Source: Bacteroidota bacterium
GTDB lineage: Bacteria; Bacteroidota; Bacteroidia; UKL13-3
Assembly: GCA_030680835.1 (NCBI GenBank)
Contig: JAUXUD010000008.1
Span: 1-33,489 of the forward strand
DNA length: 33,489 nucleotides
Reading direction: 5' to 3'
The notes below the pieces were generated by a model. It saw only the letters and a list, made by a program, of their open reading frames with translations. It was not told the DNA's origin and ran no database searches. The position numbers were made by a program, and so were the translations under genes. Below, one piece after another: positions 15,672-23,088 of the stretch (positions are counted from its first letter, which is position 1; every line of letters starts with the position of its first letter).

Positions 15672-15776
15672 GCGCGGATCCACAATGTTTCTCAGAACGT
15701 CAAATCACTCGCCGCGCAATTAACTGTGTTTGCGCGGCCATGAAATCCAATTCCAACAAACATTGCGAAGCCGCGC
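15672..15776. repeat. Nested GC-rich inverted repeat
   Basis: Outer arms 15672-15690 and 15758-15776 match at 15 of 19 positions. The inner perfect 8-bp hairpin CCGCGCAA / TTGCGCGG is at 15712-15719 and 15730-15737. It has the structure of a small non-autonomous palindromic element. Confidence 0.5.
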
Positions 15777-15804
15777 CGGGGAAATTTATATTGTATCCAA
15801 TCCC

Positions 15805-15818
15805 CCAGTTAAAACTGG
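15805..15818. repeat. Small hairpin CCAGTT-n2-AACTGG
   Basis: A perfect 6-bp stem with a 2-nt loop, one of several hairpin types crowded between 15480 and 15940. Confidence 0.35.
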
Positions 15819-15925
15819 AGGCTACTGAGATTCCACCACTGACGTGGTTTAAAAGTTTAACTAAACTACATCATACATCATACATCGTAACTCGTAATTC
15901 GTAATTCGTAAATTTGTTGGGAAGT

Positions 15926-15940
15926 GCGAATGCGATTCGC
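15926..15940. repeat. Small palindrome GCGAAT-n3-ATTCGC
   Basis: A perfect 6-bp stem, 3-nt loop, just past the DUF4230 gene's stop. It resembles short dispersed palindromes typical of Bacteroidota intergenic DNA. The preceding sequence (about 15860-15912) has simple direct repeats CATCATA and CGTAATT. Confidence 0.4.
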
Positions 15941-15942
15941 CC

Positions 15943-16524
15943 CTACGTATGGTCAATCTTGACTTGCCATCCAAGGTTTTTTGCCATTTGCTGCATGCTT
16001 TTAATCATCTCCATTCCTTTTTTTGCAGCTTCTACCAACAGATAGCTTTCCATGGCTTTCTGGTAAATGAGCTGCTTGGCTTTATGGTTCATTTTATTAT
16101 AATCAGCAGCATTAAATTTATTAAAAACGCCCTGGTTGATATCATAATAATCCAAATCGTGATCCATACTTAAAATAGTTGGTTTGGGCATATTTTTCAG
16201 GTGAATGGTTTTATTTTTAATGTCGGTTTCAAACTTCAGTTCACCCAGGTCATAACCTGCCAATACCTTTGCCTTTACCCGAATTATCGCCTTTTTTTGA
16301 AAGGGCGTCCAGTCAAACTTATAGTAATCCTTATAGGTATATAATTCATTATAATACGCTTCAACAGTAATCAGTTTCGAAACTGTTTTTATCTGTTCAA
16401 TCAGTATTACCGAATCTTCTGCAACGTTTCTTTCTTTGGGTTGATAAAAGCTTTTGGCTACCAAAAATCCTGAAATAAACAGGATGATGATAATAAAATA
16501 TTTAATGATTTTAGGGTTATTCAT
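15943..16524 (-). CDS. DUF4230 domain membrane-anchored protein
   Basis: A 193-residue protein with one N-terminal transmembrane helix (about 6-26) and the rest outside. The body has the DUF4230 pattern: SKLITVEAYYNELYTYKDYYK near 50-70, then a long stretch of alternating strands (AIIRVKAKVLAGYDLGEL, TIHLKNMP) and a C-terminal helix with KAKQLIYQKAMES. The family is common in Bacteroidota and has no known function. It is a single gene with hairpin debris downstream and the icd terminator upstream. Confidence 0.85.
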   Translation of the reverse strand: MNNPKIIKYFIIIILFISGFLVAKSFYQPKERNVAEDSVILIEQIKTVSKLITVEAYYNELYTYKDYYKFDWTPFQKKAIIRVKAKVLAGYDLGELKFETDIKNKTIHLKNMPKPTILSMDHDLDYYDINQGVFNKFNAADYNKMNHKAKQLIYQKAMESYLLVEAAKKGMEMIKSMQQMAKNLGWQVKIDHT

Positions 16525-16610
16525 ATTTAAGGTTTTGTGTAAGCAAATTAAGAAATTATCCCAGCATTCGCCGTAAAATGTAATTTTACATCTTAAAATT
16601 TACTTACATA

Positions 16611-16643
16611 AAAAAATCCCGGCAAATTTCTCCACCGGGATTT
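16611..16643 (-). terminator. Rho-independent terminator of icd
   Basis: Perfect 9-bp stem AAATCCCGG / CCGGGATTT (16614-16622 and 16635-16643), 12-nt loop, with a T-tract when read on the minus strand (16616 down to 16611). It sits 80 nt after the icd stop. Confidence 0.75.
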
Positions 16644-16656
16644 CCCTATATTTACT

Positions 16657-16695
16657 CATACCTTATACCTAATACCTCATACCTCATACCTCATC
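16657..16695. repeat. 9-bp tandem repeat (ATACCTCAT)
   Basis: About four degenerate copies of a 9-mer lie between the terminator and the icd stop. It is low-complexity sequence. Confidence 0.5.
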
Positions 16696-16706
16696 TCTTT
16701 TTTCAT

Positions 16707-16723
16707 CCTGAGCCTGTCGAAGG
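16707..16723. repeat. Short dispersed repeat CCTGAGCCTGTCGAAGG
   Basis: This 17-mer is, from memory, a widespread intergenic repeat in several bacterial groups. It ends 1 nt from the icd stop codon. Confidence 0.4.
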
Positions 16724-16724
16724 G

Positions 16725-17954
16725 TCATACTTCAAGTCTTGCTCTCAACCCTTGATCCAAAGCATCTAAAAATTCCTCAGTATATAAATAATGTTCGCCG
16801 TGCGTTACTTTATTTCCATGCACACATATTGCCAGATCTTTGGTCATCTTGCCGCTTTCAACTACCTCCACACACACTTCTTCCAGAGCAGTGCAAAAAT
16901 CAATTAACTCCTGGTTATTGTCGAGTTTACCCCTGAACGCCAAACCTCTTGTCCAGGCAAAGATGCTGGCTATCGGATTGGTTGAAGTGGGTCGGCCTGC
17001 CTGGTGTTCCCTAAAGTGGCGGGTTACCGTTCCATGTGCTGCTTCTGCTTCCATGGTTTTTCCATCGGGCGTTACCAATACCGATGTCATTAATCCCAAT
17101 GAACCAAAACCCTGCGCAACCGTATCGCTTTGTACATCGCCATCGTAATTTTTACAGGCCCATACAAAATTGCCATTCCATTTTAATGCAGATGCAACCA
17201 TATCATCAATCAAACGATGCTCATAGGTAATTCCGATGGCATCCATCTTAGTTTTAAATTCTGCCTGGTAAATGGTTTCAAAAATATCCTTGAACCGACC
17301 GTCGTATTTTTTAAGAATGGTGTTTTTGGTGGAAAGGTATAAAGGCCATTTTTTAATGATTGCCTGGTTAAAACAGGCACGGGCAAAACCCATAATACTT
17401 TCGTCGGTATTATACATGGCCAAAGCTACCCCATCTCCTTTAAAGTTGTAAACTTCCATTTCGTTTACCGTACCGTCTTCGCCTTCAAATTTTATGGTTA
17501 ACCTGCCTTTTCCTTTGGTTACAAAATCGGTGGCTTTGTACTGATCGCCAAATGCATGGCGGCCAATACAAATGGGTGCGGTCCAGTTGGGAACCAAACG
17601 GGGCACATTTTTGCATACAATCGGTTCACGAAAAACTGTGCCATCTAAAATATTGCGAATGGTACCATTCGGACTCTTCCACATTTGTTTCAGTTTAAAC
17701 TCCGTCATCCGTGCCTCATCCGGGGTTATAGTGGCACATTTAATGCCCACATTGTATTTTTTAATGGCCTCGGCAGCATCAATGGTCACCTGGTCGTTGG
17801 TTTCATCGCGGTATTCCATGCCCAGGTCGTAATATTTTATGTCCAGTTCAAGGTAAGGAAGTATCAGTTTGTCTTTGATAAATTTCCAGATGATCCGGGT
17901 CATTTCATCTCCATCCAGTTCAACAACAGGATTTTGTACTTTTATTTTGCGCAT
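16725..17954 (-). CDS. icd: Isocitrate dehydrogenase (NADP), eukaryote-like homodimeric type
   Basis: Oxidatively decarboxylates isocitrate to 2-oxoglutarate in the TCA cycle. Its 409 residues and motifs fit the subfamily II enzymes shared with eukaryotes, not the E. coli type. Isocitrate contacts: [10 protein letters not shown] near 94-103 and RLVPNW and [12 protein letters not shown] near 125-145. The late DDMVA segment and the NADP-binding [14 protein letters not shown] near 309-322 are intact. It is a single gene with a terminator downstream. Mdh at 28672 is another TCA enzyme in the window, but they are not linked in an operon. Confidence 0.96.
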   Translation of the reverse strand: MRKIKVQNPVVELDGDEMTRIIWKFIKDKLILPYLELDIKYYDLGMEYRDETNDQVTIDAAEAIKKYNVGIKCATITPDEARMTEFKLKQMWKSPNGTIRNILDGTVFREPIVCKNVPRLVPNWTAPICIGRHAFGDQYKATDFVTKGKGRLTIKFEGEDGTVNEMEVYNFKGDGVALAMYNTDESIMGFARACFNQAIIKKWPLYLSTKNTILKKYDGRFKDIFETIYQAEFKTKMDAIGITYEHRLIDDMVASALKWNGNFVWACKNYDGDVQSDTVAQGFGSLGLMTSVLVTPDGKTMEAEAAHGTVTRHFREHQAGRPTSTNPIASIFAWTRGLAFRGKLDNNQELIDFCTALEEVCVEVVESGKMTKDLAICVHGNKVTHGEHYLYTEEFLDALDQGLRARLEV

Positions 17955-18001
17955 ATTATCAGTCTAATTATTTATATATAACAGGCTGTAATATTAGTTA
18001 A

Positions 18002-18036
18002 AATCCTGAATAAAATGTTTGATAAAAAACAGGATT
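18002..18036 (-). terminator. Weak hairpin after the WG-repeat gene
   Basis: A 7-bp perfect stem AATCCTG / CAGGATT with a 21-nt loop, followed by TTTT on the minus strand. The long AT loop makes it a weak terminator candidate. Confidence 0.3.
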
Positions 18037-18086
18037 GTTTCGAAATAAAGGGTTCGCAGTTAATTGTTATTACGATAAAAAGAGAT

Positions 18087-19055
18087 CTATTTTTTTGCTT
18101 TAATGGGTTCAGGAACAAAATCAACTTTAACAGGTTCCTTTACAATTACATATTGATAATATGCAGACATTACGGATTTACGTTTGGTTATATCCATCCA
18201 TAAAGGTTTTTCAAATCTGTTTTCAGATTTAAATCTCATATTGATTTTGTTATGCCATTTACCGAGTAAAAGGTGATTGTCTTTCAAAATAAGCACATTG
18301 AATTTACCTCCCCTAAAAAAGTATTCTGAATAGTTTTGTTCGGGAGAATAAACCATTTGTTTTCTTTTAACTCCTTTTATAGAAACATAAGATGTTTTTG
18401 CTTTAACATGTATGGTTGTATCAATAAAACTCCCGCTTTGTTGTACAATTAAATAATCGTTGAACAGGGCAATTTCCAGTAAATGCATTTGTTCTCTTAC
18501 TGAGAGCCCGGGGTAATATTGCCGGTATATTTCTTCACTTAAAACGGTATCTCTCTTTTGACTCAAAACGGAAACTCTATGATGCCTCACCAGTAAAAAC
18601 AAGGGTCCGTTTTTGGATGCATGCGGATTACTTAAAGTACTGATTGTATCGTAAATAAAAGGCATTGCTTCTGAACCATCCAGATTAAGCAATCCCCAGT
18701 TTCCATTCTTTTTGGCAATAATTAAAGTATTGGGTACAATGGTTTTCTGGTCAGTAATAATGGTATCAACCCTAACAATCATTGGATTATTCGGGTCAAT
18801 GGGTACTTCTATATATTCGGTATCACAACACATTTTCAGGTCATAATACATTTCACCCAAATAAATATTTCCTATTCTGCTTTCAACATTTACTGCAATG
18901 TATTCGAAGTTAGGTTCAATTTTAAAAACAATCTGGTCTTTATCATCCCATATTGTATAACCAACTTTATTATTGTGTGTATCCAGGCGTACACGATGCT
19001 GTGCCTGACTCAAAAAAGCAGAACTCAGGAAAACAAGAATGAATAGTTGTTTCAT
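18087..19055 (-). CDS. Secreted protein with a WG-repeat-like segment
   Basis: A 322-residue exported protein with a signal peptide at 1-18 (ends LSQAQ). Residues about 112-130 contain NGNWGLLNLDGSEAMPFIYD, a single clear WG-type motif; the rest is strand-rich without a known domain. WG repeats are beta-structured modules of unknown function common in Bacteroidota. The C-terminus is basic (FVPEPIKAKK). There is no T9SS sorting domain, so a periplasmic or outer-membrane-associated location is likely. It has its own promoter upstream (19075-19102). Confidence 0.7.
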   Translation of the reverse strand: MKQLFILVFLSSAFLSQAQHRVRLDTHNNKVGYTIWDDKDQIVFKIEPNFEYIAVNVESRIGNIYLGEMYYDLKMCCDTEYIEVPIDPNNPMIVRVDTIITDQKTIVPNTLIIAKKNGNWGLLNLDGSEAMPFIYDTISTLSNPHASKNGPLFLLVRHHRVSVLSQKRDTVLSEEIYRQYYPGLSVREQMHLLEIALFNDYLIVQQSGSFIDTTIHVKAKTSYVSIKGVKRKQMVYSPEQNYSEYFFRGGKFNVLILKDNHLLLGKWHNKINMRFKSENRFEKPLWMDITKRKSVMSAYYQYVIVKEPVKVDFVPEPIKAKK

Positions 19056-19074
19056 GATTTATTTGTTTAATAAT

Positions 19075-19102
19075 CAAACCTAAACAAAATAAAACGAAAC
19101 AA
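19075..19102 (-). promoter_or_regulatory. Promoter of the WG-repeat gene
   Basis: Minus strand: TTG (19102-19100), a 17-nt spacer, TAGGTTTG (19082-19075), 20 nt before the ATG at 19055. The spacer is slightly short. Confidence 0.45.
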
Positions 19103-19132
19103 TCTCCTAAATCGTCTAAGTAGTTAGTTGAG

Positions 19133-19252
19133 AGTCTGGACTAGAATGTTTCCTGGCAAGGCATGCGAGTCCCCCAAAAGCGCAGTGTGCTCGTGTACAT
19201 GAGCATTTTGGGGGACGAGCATAACGCCGCCAGGGGACATTATAGACAGACT
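19133..19252. repeat. Imperfect 120-bp inverted repeat (MITE-like)
   Basis: Matched arm segments from outside in: AGTCTG/CAGACT, AATGT/ACATT, CCTGGC/GCCAGG and a perfect 11-bp GTCCCCCAAAA/TTTTGGGGGAC at 19169-19179 and 19206-19216. The right end covers two bases of the thiolase stop codon. The GC-rich arms contrast with the AT-rich surroundings. Confidence 0.6.
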
Positions 19253-20447
19253 ATAGGGACTCGAAAATAATTGCAGCACCCTGCCCAACTCCGATACACA
19301 TGGTTGCCAGTCCATATTTTACTTTTCGCTTCTGCATTTCATGTATTAACGTAGTACTTATTCTTGAACCGCTTGCCCCCAATGGGTGCCCCAATGCAAT
19401 GGCTCCTCCATTTACATTCACAATTTCGGAATTCAATCCCAGCTCGTGAATGCAGGCTAAACTCTGCGATGCAAATGCTTCATTGAGTTCAATCAAACCC
19501 AAATCATTGACTGTTATACCCGCACGCTTTAATGCTTTTTGTGTTGCAGGTATAGGTCCAACTCCCATAATAGAAGGGTCAACTCCCGCAATGGCTTTGC
19601 TTACAATTCGTGCAATGGGTTTCAGGTTAAAGCGTTTTACAGCCTCTTCGCTTGCCAATAATAACATGGCTGCACCATCATTAATTCCACTCGAGTTGCC
19701 TGCTGTTACACTCCCCTCTTTTTTAAATGCGGGTTTCAATTTGGCCAATTCTTCTAAGCTGCTTAAACGCGGATGTTCATCTTTAACAAAAGGAATGGCA
19801 TCTCCTTTTTTCTGGGGAACAGGAATAGAAATAATTTCTCCGGCAAAGCGGTTGGCCTCATGTGCCGCCTGGTATTTCGATTGCGATAAAAAAGAAAAAT
19901 GATCCTGGGCTTCTCGCGAAATGTTCCATTGTGTTGCTACATTTTCTGCGGTTTCGCCCATGCTAAAAGGATGATACAATGCTGCCAGTGCTTTATTGGT
20001 AAAGCGCCAGCCAATGGTGGTATCGTAAATTTCGGGAACGCGGTTAAATGCCGAATCTGCTTTTGCCATTACAAAAGGTGCACGGGTCATACTTTCAACG
20101 CCTCCTGCAATGTAAATATCTCCATCTCCACTGGCAATTGCTCTCGAGGCATCCATAATGCTTTGCAGGCTGCTGGCACATAAACGATTTACCGTGTTGC
20201 CCCCAACAGTTACCGGCAAGCCTGCCAGTAACAATGCCATGCGGGCAACATTTCTGTTGTCTTCACCAGCCTGATTGGCACAACCTAAAATCACATCTTC
20301 AATTTCATTCACATCAATTTGCGGGTTGCGTTCTATCAGTGCTTTAATAGCTATTGCGGCCAAATCATCCGGACGAACAGCACTCAGGGCCCCTGCATAT
20401 TTTGCAATGGGTGATCGCAACGCATCAATTACATAAACTTCTTTCAT
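19251..20447 (-). CDS. Acetyl-CoA C-acyltransferase (thiolase)
   Basis: Cleaves 3-ketoacyl-CoA with CoA in beta-oxidation, or condenses acetyl-CoA in the reverse direction. It has 398 residues, the family length. Active-site residues: Cys90 (NRLCASS), His354 (GHPLGASG) and Cys384 (MCIGVGQG). NEAFASQ, another thiolase hallmark, lies near 320-326. Degradative (FadA/PcaF-like) versus biosynthetic (AtoB-like) cannot be told by eye. No other beta-oxidation gene is adjacent; the CoA-transferase subunit at 32455 would be a functional partner for acetoacetyl-CoA metabolism. A TAnnTTTG box lies upstream (20480-20473). Confidence 0.93.
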   Translation of the reverse strand: MKEVYVIDALRSPIAKYAGALSAVRPDDLAAIAIKALIERNPQIDVNEIEDVILGCANQAGEDNRNVARMALLLAGLPVTVGGNTVNRLCASSLQSIMDASRAIASGDGDIYIAGGVESMTRAPFVMAKADSAFNRVPEIYDTTIGWRFTNKALAALYHPFSMGETAENVATQWNISREAQDHFSFLSQSKYQAAHEANRFAGEIISIPVPQKKGDAIPFVKDEHPRLSSLEELAKLKPAFKKEGSVTAGNSSGINDGAAMLLLASEEAVKRFNLKPIARIVSKAIAGVDPSIMGVGPIPATQKALKRAGITVNDLGLIELNEAFASQSLACIHELGLNSEIVNVNGGAIALGHPLGASGSRISTTLIHEMQKRKVKYGLATMCIGVGQGAAIIFESL

Positions 20448-20472
20448 GTGTTATTTTATATCAAAAGGAGCG

Positions 20473-20480
20473 CAAAAATA
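20473..20480 (-). promoter_or_regulatory. Putative -7 element of the thiolase gene
   Basis: Minus strand TATTTTTG, 25 nt before the ATG at 20447. No well-spaced TTG seen. Confidence 0.4.
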
Positions 20481-20519
20481 TACTTTTTTTGAACCACTAC
20501 ATGAAAACAGTATTATTGT

Positions 20520-20978
20520 ATGATGGATTTAAGCTGGAAACAACAGATTTATGATGAAAGTATAAAAGTAATTTCAGAAAAAATTGCGCATGCAAAATCC
20601 GCTATGCAGGCTGCACAGGAGGCTGCAAACACCGAAGAAAAGAGCAGTATGGGCGATAAATACGAAACCGGCCGGGCGATGAGTCAGTTGGCAAAAGACA
20701 TGAATGCCAAGCAAATGGTAGCATTTCAGAATGAATTAAATCATTTACAAAAACTATCACAACTGCATCCTTCAAAAACAGTTTCCTCCGGGGCATTGGT
20801 TCAAACCGAACAGGGTTATTTTTTTATTGCCGCAGCCATTGGCAGCATATCCATTAACCAGGTTAAAATAATGGTATTATCCTCTGAAACCCCTTTAAGC
20901 CAGGCATTGTGGGGCAAAAAGGCAGGCGATGTTTATGAATTGAACGGGAAAAAATCCAAAATTTTAGGTATTGTTTGA
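20520..20978 (+). CDS. GreA/GreB-like small protein
   Basis: A 152-residue soluble protein. The N-terminal half (1-80) is a helical, Ala/Gln/Glu-rich region likely to form a coiled coil (KIAHAKSAMQAAQEAANTEE). The C-terminal half resembles the GreA/GreB C-terminal domain: SSGALVQT..GYFFIA..IG then PLSQALWGKKAGDVYEL, like the PLG.ALLGK..GD.V pattern of transcript-cleavage factors. Similar proteins in Bacteroidota databases often carry an unsupported 3-oxoacyl-ACP synthase label; nothing here supports that. Binding to the RNA polymerase secondary channel is inference. ATG at 20523 is an equally good start. A REP palindrome follows 14 nt after the stop. Confidence 0.7.
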   Translation: MMDLSWKQQIYDESIKVISEKIAHAKSAMQAAQEAANTEEKSSMGDKYETGRAMSQLAKDMNAKQMVAFQNELNHLQKLSQLHPSKTVSSGALVQTEQGYFFIAAAIGSISINQVKIMVLSSETPLSQALWGKKAGDVYELNGKKSKILGIV

Positions 20979-20992
20979 TATTTAGGCAATCA

Positions 20993-21060
20993 TCCAAAAA
21001 CAATGACCCCCTGTAGGGACAGGTCGCGACCTGTCCCTACAGGGGGTCATTGTTTTTGGA
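20993..21060. repeat. 68-bp perfect REP palindrome overlapping the RAYT 3' end
   Basis: Two exact 34-nt halves with no loop. The core GACAGGTCGCGACCTGTC is at 21018-21035. The right arm includes the last four sense codons and stop of the transposase gene (21047-21060), so the element is physically fused to it. Confidence 0.92.
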
Positions 21061-21598
21061 GAATCATTGGTTTTTTATTAAACCGATCCCGTTCCCATTT
21101 TAAAGGATTATTTTTTATGTATCGGGAAATTTTCCCAAATGTATTGTCATTTCTGATAATATGATCGTGAAATGATCGCTGCCAGTTAAATTCTTTATAC
21201 CCTGCCAGATGAATCTTTTTTGAAGAGGTAGTTTTATAAGCACCCATCAGTTCAGATAATGATTTTATTTTCATTGGCTCAGATGATTGATATTTTGCCT
21301 TGATGTAATCAGCCTCTTCGATTTCATCAATTATTTTACGCGCAACATGTCTTTTAATTTCAATAATACCATGTATATGATTTGGCATTACTACAAATTC
21401 ATATAAATTAATGTATTGATATTGCTGTTCCAACCAATACCATTGATCGCTGGCTATTTTACCATAATCATTTAATATCATTACCCCATTTAATATTTCA
21501 CCAAAACATGAAATCCTGTTATGAACAACTGCTGTAATAAAATATAAATTATCATTCGAATAATCGTACCCCTTTAACCGGTTTTGTTTGCGAAACAT
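21047..21598 (-). CDS. REP-associated tyrosine transposase (RAYT, Y1/HUH type)
   Basis: A 183-residue single-strand DNA transposase of the IS200/IS605-like superfamily. The HUH pair is His74 and His76 in VVMPNHIHGI. Tyr121 in LMGAYKTTSSKKIH is my candidate for the catalytic tyrosine. WQRSFHDHIIR (139-149) and the tail motif SRYIKNNP (158-165) are conserved in this group. The gene is framed by REP palindromes on both sides (20993-21060 and 21639-21700) that share one 18-nt core. RAYTs are generally single-copy, domesticated enzymes that mobilise or process their cognate REPs. No accessory TnpB is present. Confidence 0.9.
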   Translation of the reverse strand: MFRKQNRLKGYDYSNDNLYFITAVVHNRISCFGEILNGVMILNDYGKIASDQWYWLEQQYQYINLYEFVVMPNHIHGIIEIKRHVARKIIDEIEEADYIKAKYQSSEPMKIKSLSELMGAYKTTSSKKIHLAGYKEFNWQRSFHDHIIRNDNTFGKISRYIKNNPLKWERDRFNKKPMILQKQ

Positions 21599-21638
21599 AT
21601 ATTACTATTATTATTATTACAATTATCTGTTGCGACCT

Positions 21639-21700
21639 GTAGCATCCAATCACCTGTAATGACAGGTCGCGACCTGTCACTACAGGTGATTGGATGCTAC
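21639..21700. repeat. 62-bp REP palindrome upstream of RAYT
   Basis: Two 31-nt halves pair with one mismatch and no loop. The core GACAGGTCGCGACCTGTC (21661-21678) is the same as in the elements at 4009 and 20993, but the outer arms differ. A partial core GCGACCTGT also occurs just before it at 21632. Confidence 0.9.
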
Positions 21701-21764
21701 GCCATATGATTGACGCGACGCTACGCCATATGATTGACGCGACACGTCGCTACATATGATTGCG
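21696..21764. repeat. 24-bp tandem repeat abutting the REP
   Basis: Two identical 24-mers (21696-21719 and 21720-21743, containing GCCATATGATTGACGCGAC) and a diverged third copy (to about 21764). The first copy overlaps the end of the REP arm. The array lies directly before the stop of the CNNM gene at 21775. Confidence 0.7.
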
Positions 21765-21774
21765 TTGATATTTA

Positions 21775-23049
21775 TTAACCCTGTCCCTTACCGATTAATT
21801 TCAAGCGAATCACCCCAATCTTTGTGTGATGGATGGATTCTATGGTTAGCTCAAAATTATCGATGTAAATTTTTTCGCCCTGATGTGGGATATTCTCGTG
21901 CCGCTCAAAAATAAGTCCGCCCAAGGTGTGGTATTCTCCCTCGGGAATTTTTAGATCATATTCATTATTGATATAATCGATTTCATGGCGCGCCGAAAAA
22001 CGATATTCTGTTTCACTGATTTTTTCCTCCGTTAACTCCTCAACATCATGCTCATCTTCTATCTCACCAAAAACTTCTTCCATAATATCTTCAATAGTAA
22101 TGATGCCTGCGGTACCCCCCAATTCATCCACAACTACAGCAATACTTCTATGTGAACGAGTGAATTTGTTTAACAAATCCATGATCGACATGGTCTCAGT
22201 GGCAATTTCAATCGGAATTAAAATGCTTTTGATGCTTTGTGGCTTTTTAAATAGTTCCTTTTGGTGCACATATCCAATTATCTGGTCTTCGTTTTGCTGA
22301 TATACCAGAATTTTTGACAGCCCGGTTTCAATAAATTTTTGATACAGTTCTTCAATCGTCGCATTCAGTTCAATGGTAACCAGCTCTGTTCTGGGGATGA
22401 TGCATTCGCGCACTTTAATATTGCTGAAATCGAGGGCGTTTTTAAAAATTTCGGTATCCACTTCAATATCATCAGGCAGGTCCTGTTCGGTAATCTGTGA
22501 GATGTATTGATCCAGATCTACTTTGCTGAAAGCCGGCGTATTTTCTATAAATACATCACCCGATACCTTACTAAGAATCATTTTCGAAAGCCAAATGATA
22601 AAATGAACAATCGGCCAGAACAAATAGTAAAAAAATAAAAAGGGAACAACCAGAACTTTCAAAATGCTGTCGGGATTAATTCTGAACAGAACTTTTGGAA
22701 TGAATTCGGCAGTAACTAATACGATTATAGTTGAAATAATGGTTTGGCAAAGCAATAACAAAAACCGGCTATGTTCCACAGAAGGGATAATCCCCTCCAA
22801 TATGGGTTCAAGTACTTTTGCCATATAAATACCATAAACTACCAGTCCAATATTATTTCCAATGAGCGTGGTGCTGATGAACTTGGAAGGATTGGCAACA
22901 AATGGGGAAAGCAAACGGGCATAAGTGCTTCCCTGTTTGTTTTTGAGTTCTATGAGTAATTTATTGGCAGTAATAAAAGCAATTTCAATACCGGCAAAAA
23001 AAGCCGAAAAGATAATACTGCCTATAATTATGACGGGTGGGTTGTCCAT
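21775..23049 (-). CDS. CNNM/CorC-type transporter-like protein (hemolysin family)
   Basis: A 424-residue membrane protein: DUF21/CNNM transmembrane region at about 1-185 (four hydrophobic helices, near 5-25, 58-80, 90-112 and 132-160), a CBS pair at about 200-320 (IPRTELVTI; VVDELGGTAGIITIEDIMEEVFGE) and a CorC_HlyC domain at about 335-420 (YHTLGGLIF). Relatives handle Mg2+ or Co2+ efflux. The gliding protein GldE belongs to this superfamily, so a GldE-like role is possible given the gldG neighbours, but gldD, the usual partner, is absent. Start 39 nt after the DUF4340 gene; likely last gene of the gld operon. Confidence 0.88.
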   Translation of the reverse strand: MDNPPVIIIGSIIFSAFFAGIEIAFITANKLLIELKNKQGSTYARLLSPFVANPSKFISTTLIGNNIGLVVYGIYMAKVLEPILEGIIPSVEHSRFLLLLCQTIISTIIVLVTAEFIPKVLFRINPDSILKVLVVPFLFFYYLFWPIVHFIIWLSKMILSKVSGDVFIENTPAFSKVDLDQYISQITEQDLPDDIEVDTEIFKNALDFSNIKVRECIIPRTELVTIELNATIEELYQKFIETGLSKILVYQQNEDQIIGYVHQKELFKKPQSIKSILIPIEIATETMSIMDLLNKFTRSHRSIAVVVDELGGTAGIITIEDIMEEVFGEIEDEHDVEELTEEKISETEYRFSARHEIDYINNEYDLKIPEGEYHTLGGLIFERHENIPHQGEKIYIDNFELTIESIHHTKIGVIRLKLIGKGQG

Positions 23050-23088
23050 AAAAATGATTTACCGCAAAGTAAAACATTTTTATGGAAT

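Noticed and set aside
15501-15683. Open frame on the minus strand with a 12-residue repeat
   Set aside because: It arises because the repeat period is a multiple of three; no start signal, no domain, and the sequence is a DNA-level repeat.
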